Shown: positions 31,532 through 36,239 of the stretch, piece after piece | How the letters are laid out: each line of letters opens with the position of its first letter | How positions within the stretch are numbered: position 1 is the stretch's first letter | Assembly: GCA_029263175.1 (NCBI GenBank) | Contig: JAJCXZ010000039.1 | Span: 1-36,239 of the forward strand | Length of the DNA stretch: 36,239 nt | Direction of reading: 5' to 3' | Source of the DNA: Acidimicrobiales bacterium | GTDB lineage: Bacteria > Actinomycetota > Acidimicrobiia > Acidimicrobiales > Aldehydirespiratoraceae | Translations under genes and position numbers: made by a program | Notes under the pieces: generated by a model | Databases searched by the model: none | The model's input: only the letters and a program-made list of their open reading frames with translations | What the model was told of the DNA's origin: nothing

Positions 31532-31554
31532 TGTGTCAGAGGAAACCTGACACA
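31532..31554. promoter_or_regulatory. TetR operator palindrome
   Basis: TGTGTCAG, a seven-base spacer, and CTGACACA form a perfect 8+8 inverted repeat. A further half-site, TGTGTCAA, lies at 31565. It sits between the divergent TetR and LLM genes, as expected for an autoregulated TetR repressor. Confidence 0.75.
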
Positions 31555-31563
31555 ATTGCAGAA

Positions 31564-32160
31564 ATGTGTCAACATCATGGCGTGGCACCAGACGCGAAGC
31601 GGTCGATCATCCACGCCGCTGCCATCGCGCAGTTCGCGGAGCAGGGGTACCGCGCGACCTCGATGGCCGATATCGCGTCCGCAGCCGGGATGTCTCGACC
31701 GGCTCTCTATCAGTACTTCGCCAACAAGGGCGACATCTTTGCCTCCGCATTCGTCGCCCTCTTCGAGGAGCACGTCGCCAGTGCCCTCCTCGCCCTCTTT
31801 CATCCCGGATCGACGGCGGAGCAACTCGACGGCTTTCTTCAGCGGTACGAAGGCGATCTCTGGGAGAAGATGGCGACGTCATCTCACATAGACGAGATCA
31901 GCAGCGCAAAGACGGCAGATGTCGGTGCGGCCATCGCCGGTGAAGTGATGCGACTGCGAGACGGAATGGCGACCTACCTCCGACAGGTCGCGCCGGGGCG
32001 CTCAGCGGCAGTGAAGACGGCTCGCCTCGGCTGGCTGGAGATGCTCCAGCTCTCGCCCAAGGGGTTCCGGTTCGACCAGCCGACGGTTGCGACCTACCGC
32101 CGTCGACTCACGTCGTTGGCGCAGAGCGTGGCCGCTGATATCGAGGCGTCTCCGCGCTAG
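31564..32160 (+). CDS. TetR-family transcriptional regulator
   Basis: 198 aa from ATG 31564. The N-terminal helix-turn-helix is clear: RSIIHAAAIAQFAEQGYRAT, SMADIASAAGMSRPALYQYF and ANKGDIFASAF. The rest is a helical ligand-binding domain with no recognised ligand. An in-frame ATG at 31531 would put the first eight codons inside the 31532-31554 operator, so ATG 31564 (or GTG 31582) is preferred. It probably represses itself and the divergent LLM gene. The stop is six bases from the convergent TPR gene stop. Confidence 0.9.
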   Translation: MCQHHGVAPDAKRSIIHAAAIAQFAEQGYRATSMADIASAAGMSRPALYQYFANKGDIFASAFVALFEEHVASALLALFHPGSTAEQLDGFLQRYEGDLWEKMATSSHIDEISSAKTADVGAAIAGEVMRLRDGMATYLRQVAPGRSAAVKTARLGWLEMLQLSPKGFRFDQPTVATYRRRLTSLAQSVAADIEASPR

Positions 32161-32166
32161 TCGATC

Positions 32167-33465
32167 TCAACGCGTGGCCAGGCCGGCGACCGCGTGAGTC
32201 GGCTGACGATCGTGTTCAGCAGCGACGAGTGCGCGGGCAGCATCCGCTCGGCCGTCGTGGATGTAGGCCGCCAGCAGGGTGTTGGTGATCAGATCACGCT
32301 GGGCACGGCTGCCGCCGATCCGTACGACCTGGTCCATCACCGGCTCGAGGATGTCGATCACAGTGGACCACTGTTCGTTGGCGAATGCTTGATAGCTGCG
32401 TGTCAGTGTGGCGGCGGTAGTTCCCGCGGGGAGCTTGCCGGCCTCGCCGAGTTCCTGAAGCTGGGCAATGCAGGCGGTCAGCTTCTCGTGCTCGCCGAGT
32501 GCGGCGTACGGGAGGCCGGCGTGGGCATCGACGAAGACGATCGGACGTCGGAAGCTCTCCTCGTAGTAGTCACGAATCGTTGCCCAGTGCGCCGCGTTAC
32601 GCGGCAACCCGGCGAGCTCGGCACGCCAGAGGAAGGATGTGGCATCGCTGAAGACGTTGATCGACGGACTCGGCGTTGTGCCGGGGAGGCAGTTGGTCTC
32701 GATTGTGTGAACGGCAGCATCGCTTTGTCCAGCGATCAGCTGCAGCAAGGCGTAGTGCCAGAAGATGTGGCAGTGGAGCATGCCGGCGCGGTCAGCCCCG
32801 GGTGTCCACTCGGACATGAACGCGAGCGCTTCCTCATCGGCGCCGCCCTCGTAGAGCGCGTGTGCGAGTGTGTGGGCGGCGTGGGCGTTGGAGGGCCGCT
32901 GTTCGAGGGACTGGCGGGCAAGGTCTCGACCTCGCTCCCATCGGCCTGTTTCGAGCAGGGCGAATCCGTGGACCGTCTGGAACCACCAATCGTCGGCGTA
33001 GTCCGCGGCGAACGGCTCCAGGAAGGAGATCATCTCCGCCTCTCGGTCCAGTCGACCGCTGAAGCCGATCGTGCCGAAGACACCACAGGCCGGTGACAGG
33101 ACGAAGGCGTCGCGGGGATGGTCGGCCAAGTGCTCCTTGGTCAGTTCGAACGACTTGGGGACCTGACCGCTGACGAGGTTTCTCAGGATCTCGACGTGCT
33201 GTTGCTCGCGGATGGTCACCGAAGCGGCGAGCTGAGTTGCGGTTTCGAGCGAGGCGCGTCCTTCTTTGCCCCTGGCCATGAGATGGTGCTGTCGACCGAT
33301 GGCGGCGTGAGCGAGTGCGAAATCGGGATCGGCTTCGACGGCTTGACCGAGGATGTCCTCCACGTGCCCATCGGCCGAAAGCATGCGGTCGATTCCGTCG
33401 ACGTAGGCGTCACGCGCTTGCGTCGACGAGGTGCTGAGTTCGAGGCCGTATCGATCTTCCAACAT
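32167..33465 (-). CDS. TPR protein, TTC38-like
   Basis: 432 aa, cytoplasmic, helical. The start MLEDRYGLELSTSSTQARDA is typical of the tetratricopeptide repeat protein 38 family. Repeats include LGQAVEADPDFALAHAAIGR, ETGRWERGRDLARQSLEQRP followed by SNAHAAHTLAHALYEGG, and WHYALLQLIAGQSDAAVHTI. The family's function is unknown in bacteria. There are no catalytic residues to interpret. It is convergent with TetR and divergent from the second TauD-like gene, the latter starting 58 bases away. Confidence 0.88.
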   Translation of the reverse strand: MLEDRYGLELSTSSTQARDAYVDGIDRMLSADGHVEDILGQAVEADPDFALAHAAIGRQHHLMARGKEGRASLETATQLAASVTIREQQHVEILRNLVSGQVPKSFELTKEHLADHPRDAFVLSPACGVFGTIGFSGRLDREAEMISFLEPFAADYADDWWFQTVHGFALLETGRWERGRDLARQSLEQRPSNAHAAHTLAHALYEGGADEEALAFMSEWTPGADRAGMLHCHIFWHYALLQLIAGQSDAAVHTIETNCLPGTTPSPSINVFSDATSFLWRAELAGLPRNAAHWATIRDYYEESFRRPIVFVDAHAGLPYAALGEHEKLTACIAQLQELGEAGKLPAGTTAATLTRSYQAFANEQWSTVIDILEPVMDQVVRIGGSRAQRDLITNTLLAAYIHDGRADAARALVAAEHDRQPTHAVAGLATR

Positions 33466-33510
33466 CCTGCAGGTCTAGTGGTGTGGAGGGCTCGGTGTCT
33501 CGTCGAGAAC

Positions 33511-33516
33511 TACGCT
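33511..33516 (+). promoter_or_regulatory. -10 element for second TauD-family gene
   Basis: TACGCT, six bases before ATG 33523, leaderless arrangement. It also rejects the long upstream frame beginning at 33118. Confidence 0.5.
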
Positions 33517-33522
33517 GCGGCC

Positions 33523-34596
33523 ATGACGCCGGACCAGATCGAAGGGCCTTGCGCGTGGACGGGGAGTGATCTCGTTCGCTCGGATCGTTGGATCAGAGAT
33601 CTCGAGCCGGAGCACATCGGCGAGCTGGAGTCCGCGCTGTCCTCTGTCGAGGGCCGTGGCCTCGAGTGGGACGAGATCATCGCTGAAGACTTTGTCGTTC
33701 CGGGTTTGGCCCTTCTGATCGAGGACATCCGCCACGAACTCGAGGACGGTTGCGGTGTGCTGAAGCTGCGGGGATTGCCGGTCGAGCGCTTCACCGAGGA
33801 TCAACTCCGCAAGATCTACTTCGGGCTCGGCGTGAACATCGGCACACCCGTCCATCAGAACCGTCGAGGTGAACTGATGCGGTTCATCCGCGACGAGGGA
33901 GCCGGCGTCGGTGCCAACTACGGCCAGATCGAGCAGGCGACGATGGCCGACGGGAAACCCTTTCTGTCGTCGTACGCCCGGACGCTCACCAACGGCGCCT
34001 TGCGCCACCACACGGACCGCACTGATGTCGTGAGCCTCCTCTGCGTCCGTCAGGCCGCGATCGGTGGGTCGAGCACCATTTGCAGCTCTGTTTCAGTGAT
34101 GAACCAGATGGTCGATCGCCGACCGGACCTTGCCGCGGAGCTCTTCGAGCCGTACTACCGGAGCCGTCACGGGGAGGAATCGGACAATGCCGACGACGTC
34201 TACCCTCTTCCGATTTTCGGCATGCAGGACGGCCGGTTCACGAGCCACTTTTCGCTGACGTACATCGAGGCCGCGCACGAGTCGGGTGCGGTGCCGAGGC
34301 TGACCGATTCCCAGTCGGAGGCCCTGGCGCTACTCCTCGAGCTCGCACGCGAGCTGTCTTTCGAGATGACGCTGGACCCGGGAGATGTCCAGTTCCTGAA
34401 CTCACACGTGACCTACCACGGCCGAAGCCCCTTCGAGGACGACCCGACCGCAGGTCGTGACCGACTCCTCATGCGGCTCTGGCTCTGCATGCCCAATAAT
34501 CGGCCGCTTCCCGAGGACCATCGTGTGCTTTGGCGCCACGTGGAATCTGGCCGCGTGCGCGGAGGGATCGGACCGGGCCCCGTGGACGCGGGCTAG
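33523..34596 (+). CDS. TauD/TfdA-superfamily oxygenase (second copy type)
   Basis: 357 aa, Fe(II)/2-oxoglutarate dioxygenase fold of a longer subgroup than the gene at 28028. The iron-binding H-x-D is in GALRHHTDRTDVVSLLC and the distal His in LNSHVTYHGRSPFEDD, with Arg in DRLLMRLWLCMPN. Other features are DGCGVLKLRGLPVERFTEDQ, HQNRRGELMRFIRDEG and GMQDGRFTSHFSLTYIEAAH. Substrate unknown. ATG 33523 is supported by a -10 element. It is divergent from the TPR gene, and its stop overlaps the stop of the convergent RidA gene by three bases. Confidence 0.88.
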   Translation: MTPDQIEGPCAWTGSDLVRSDRWIRDLEPEHIGELESALSSVEGRGLEWDEIIAEDFVVPGLALLIEDIRHELEDGCGVLKLRGLPVERFTEDQLRKIYFGLGVNIGTPVHQNRRGELMRFIRDEGAGVGANYGQIEQATMADGKPFLSSYARTLTNGALRHHTDRTDVVSLLCVRQAAIGGSSTICSSVSVMNQMVDRRPDLAAELFEPYYRSRHGEESDNADDVYPLPIFGMQDGRFTSHFSLTYIEAAHESGAVPRLTDSQSEALALLLELARELSFEMTLDPGDVQFLNSHVTYHGRSPFEDDPTAGRDRLLMRLWLCMPNNRPLPEDHRVLWRHVESGRVRGGIGPGPVDAG

Positions 34597-35069
34597 TCCG
34601 GGATCACCTGGAAGATGCCTTCGATCTCGACGGCGATGTCGAAGGGCAGCTCGGCCATGCCGACCGCCGAACGGGTGTGGATCCCAGCGTCGCCGAACAC
34701 GTCGTGCATGAGCTGGCTGCACCCGTTGATCACTGCCGGCGTCTGGTTGAATCCGGGAGCGCAGTTGACCATGCCGAAGATTTTCACGACTCGGACGACT
34801 CGGTCGAGTGTCCCCAGCGCATCACGAGCTGCAGCGAGCAGTTGAAGGCCGGTGAGGCGGGCCGCCTGGTAGGCGTCGTCGACGTCGAGGTCATCACCAA
34901 CCTTTCCCGTGACCAGTCCCGCTTCGGAGATTGGCCCGTGTCCGCCGATGTGAAGCATGTCGCCGACCATCACCGCGGAAACATAGAGGCCGGCCGGCGA
35001 CATGGCATCAGGAAGCGTGATTCCGGCAGCGGTCAACCGTTCTTCGTGGCTTGCGTGATCCGTGGGCAT
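34593..35069 (-). CDS. RidA/YjgF/YER057c family protein
   Basis: 158 aa, predicted enamine/imine deaminase or relative. Family elements: GLYVSAVMVGDMLHIGGHGP, ARLTGLQLLAAARDALGTLD, VRVVKIFGMVNCAPGF and the C-terminal GIHTRSAVGMAELPFDIAVE ending IEGIF, with the Arg that binds the substrate carboxylate. ATG 35069 starts a usual N-terminal helix; the GTG at 35147 would add 26 residues. The longer N-terminus puts it in an atypical RidA subgroup. It lies downstream of the crotonase-fold gene, with a gap of 228 bases in which I see no gene. Confidence 0.88.
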   Translation of the reverse strand: MPTDHASHEERLTAAGITLPDAMSPAGLYVSAVMVGDMLHIGGHGPISEAGLVTGKVGDDLDVDDAYQAARLTGLQLLAAARDALGTLDRVVRVVKIFGMVNCAPGFNQTPAVINGCSQLMHDVFGDAGIHTRSAVGMAELPFDIAVEIEGIFQVIPD

Positions 35070-35297
35070 TTCGCCAGAAGAGCGCACGAGGGGCGATGCC
35101 GTCAACCGCATCTGGAAGAACGTGTCGACGTTGTCCCGTCTGACCACATCGAACCCGCACGCCCGTTACAGCTCGACGGCGGAGTGCCAGGGTGTGTCCG
35201 TGAGTATCCGGAGCTCACTCATGCCGCGAGAACGCGCCCGGTCGATGGGTTGGTTCGCCGACTCGAAATCTCGGGCGGCGTACATCTTTGGGGTGAC

Positions 35298-36131
35298 TCA
35301 GCTGCCGATGAACTTCGGTGGACGCTTCTCGACAAATGCCGCGGCTGCTTCCTTGTGGTCTGCGGTCTGCATGGTGTGGACCATGTTGGAGGCTTCGGCG
35401 TCAAGCGCAGTGGGGAGGTCAGCATGAGCGGCGCGATTGATGTTCTCCTTCATGTACCGCATGGCGATCGGCGCTCGCTCGGCGAGTTCGTGGCAGTAGT
35501 TCAGGGCGGCGTCGGCGAAGCCGTCGTCGGGCAGGACCTTGTTCACAATCCCCATTTCGGCGGCTTCGGTGGCGGTGAGCCGAGGAGAGGTGAAGTACAG
35601 CTCCTTTGCTTTCGCCGCTCCGACCAGGTGAGTCAGGAACCAGCTTCCCCCGAAATCGCCGGAGGCGCCGACATTGGCGAAAGCGGTGACGATCAGTGCC
35701 CGCTCCGCCGCGATTCGCAGATCGGCGGCAAGGGCCATCGACAAACCGGCACCGGCAGCGGCACCCGGTAAGGCCGCGACGACGGGCTTGGGAAGGTTGT
35801 GAATCGCCTCGCTGACCCAGCGCTGACGCATTCGGAGATAGGCAAGCCGATCTTCGATACCTGCGGGTTGCCCGTCTCGAGTTTCGCCGCTCGAGTTGGA
35901 CGCATGCATTCCCTTGACGTCGCCACCGGCGCAGAAGGCTCCCTCCGCACCCGTGAGCATCACGACGCGGATGTCGGGATCGACTGCCATGGCGGGAAGA
36001 GCAGCCTGAAAGCCGTGGTACATCGCGTTCGACAGGGCATTGCGGCGCTCAGGCCGGTTGAACGTGATCACGCCGACATGCCCCACGCGGCGAGCGAGCA
36101 GATCGTTGGTTCCGGTTTCGATTGCGGTCAT
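35298..36131 (-). CDS. Crotonase-fold protein (enoyl-CoA hydratase/isomerase family)
   Basis: 277 aa. The acyl-CoA oxyanion-hole segments are present: GAEGAFCAGGDVKGMHA and ALPGAAAGAGLSMALAADLR. Further motifs are FANVGASGDFGGSWFLTHLV and AKELYFTSPRLTATEAAEMG followed by IVNKV. The two Glu residues of true enoyl-CoA hydratases are not seen: the first position is Leu/Ser, and the second region reads ANVGASGDFGG. An isomerase or other crotonase reaction is therefore more likely than hydration, as in PaaG-like proteins. ATG 36131 is the family start. The promoter at 36185-36213 lies upstream, and the TSS would fall about 45 bases before the ATG. Confidence 0.88.
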   Translation of the reverse strand: MTAIETGTNDLLARRVGHVGVITFNRPERRNALSNAMYHGFQAALPAMAVDPDIRVVMLTGAEGAFCAGGDVKGMHASNSSGETRDGQPAGIEDRLAYLRMRQRWVSEAIHNLPKPVVAALPGAAAGAGLSMALAADLRIAAERALIVTAFANVGASGDFGGSWFLTHLVGAAKAKELYFTSPRLTATEAAEMGIVNKVLPDDGFADAALNYCHELAERAPIAMRYMKENINRAAHADLPTALDAEASNMVHTMQTADHKEAAAAFVEKRPPKFIGS

Positions 36132-36184
36132 GCCCGAATCTTGGCACGGCGACCCCGAGTCGGCGAAAGCATGTCGTGGGAAAA

Positions 36185-36213
36185 ATTAAAACGAGTACCC
36201 GTTATCGTGACAA
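36185..36213 (-). promoter_or_regulatory. Sigma-A-type promoter for the crotonase gene, with possible operator
   Basis: On the minus strand, TTGTCA (36208-36213), a 17-base spacer and TTTAAT (36185-36190) match the -35/-10 consensus closely. The near-palindrome ACGAGTACCCGT (36191-36202 on the plus strand) lies in the spacer and could be a repressor site. The last 70 bases of the window are much richer in A and T than the rest. Confidence 0.6.
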
Positions 36214-36239
36214 GAGTGGAAAAGTTAGACACAAAGTAA

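Noticed and set aside
33118-33522. N-terminal extension of the second TauD-like protein
   Set aside because: It is antisense to the TPR gene and upstream of the -10 element; the protein starts at ATG 33523.
36171-36239. Short plus-strand ORF ending at the last base (MSWEKLKRVPVIVTRVEKLD...)
   Set aside because: Only 22 codons and it overlaps a good minus-strand promoter; nothing supports translation.

Overview
The window is high-GC, densely packed bacterial DNA of actinobacterial character, most like a free-living Acidimicrobiia-type lineage. This placement is inferred. It rests on GC-rich codon use, two luciferase-like (one probably F420-dependent) oxidoreductases, a mycothiol-type DinB/maleylpyruvate isomerase, an S-layer-homology protein, and start sites that mostly look leaderless (TANNNT 6-8 nt before ATG/GTG). 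I see no phage, insertion sequence, plasmid or CRISPR signature.

Bases 1-2288: the 3' part of a Bcp-type peroxiredoxin whose peroxidatic Cys codon is UGA (probably selenocysteine), a hypothetical gene, and an IMPase-NUDIX pair. Bases 2340-7625: a secreted SLH plus sugar-dehydrogenase beta-propeller protein, then a two-gene heterodimeric ABC exporter. Bases 7663-11401: tRNA-Val(UAC) followed by a tandem 72-nt hairpin repeat, an animal-type heme peroxidase lipoprotein, and a convergent PLP decarboxylase. Bases 11534-15884: an Old Yellow Enzyme homologue, a small membrane protein, a strong hairpin terminator, and an amidohydrolase lipoprotein with a LamG-like tail.

Bases 15950-20473: a tightly coupled four-gene operon (M20 amidohydrolase/carbamoylase, M19-like dipeptidase homologue, a 565-aa protein I do not recognise, a DUF3726-like protein). 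It looks like an uncharacterised amide or peptide degradation system. Bases 20478-23246: a divergent chromate locus. chrA and a phosphatase-like gene lie on the minus strand, and a split chrB lies on the plus strand, with two related operator palindromes between them. Bases 23341-25532: cobalt-type nitrile hydratase (beta then alpha, the alpha with a His/Asp-rich N-terminal repeat), facing a convergent accessory protein fused to an extra domain.

Bases 25556-31479: an MDMPI/DinB protein, a short-ORF region, an operon-like set on the minus strand (luciferase-like monooxygenase, TauD dioxygenase, class III aminotransferase), a decayed phosphotransferase and a second luciferase-like oxidoreductase. 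A divergent TetR regulator with an operator palindrome follows. Bases 32167-36239: a TTC38-like TPR protein, a second TauD-family dioxygenase, a RidA protein and a crotonase-fold protein with a clear promoter at the window edge.

Convergent genes nearly always meet end to end or overlap by a few bases. Most functional calls are family-level; substrates are not determined by the sequence.
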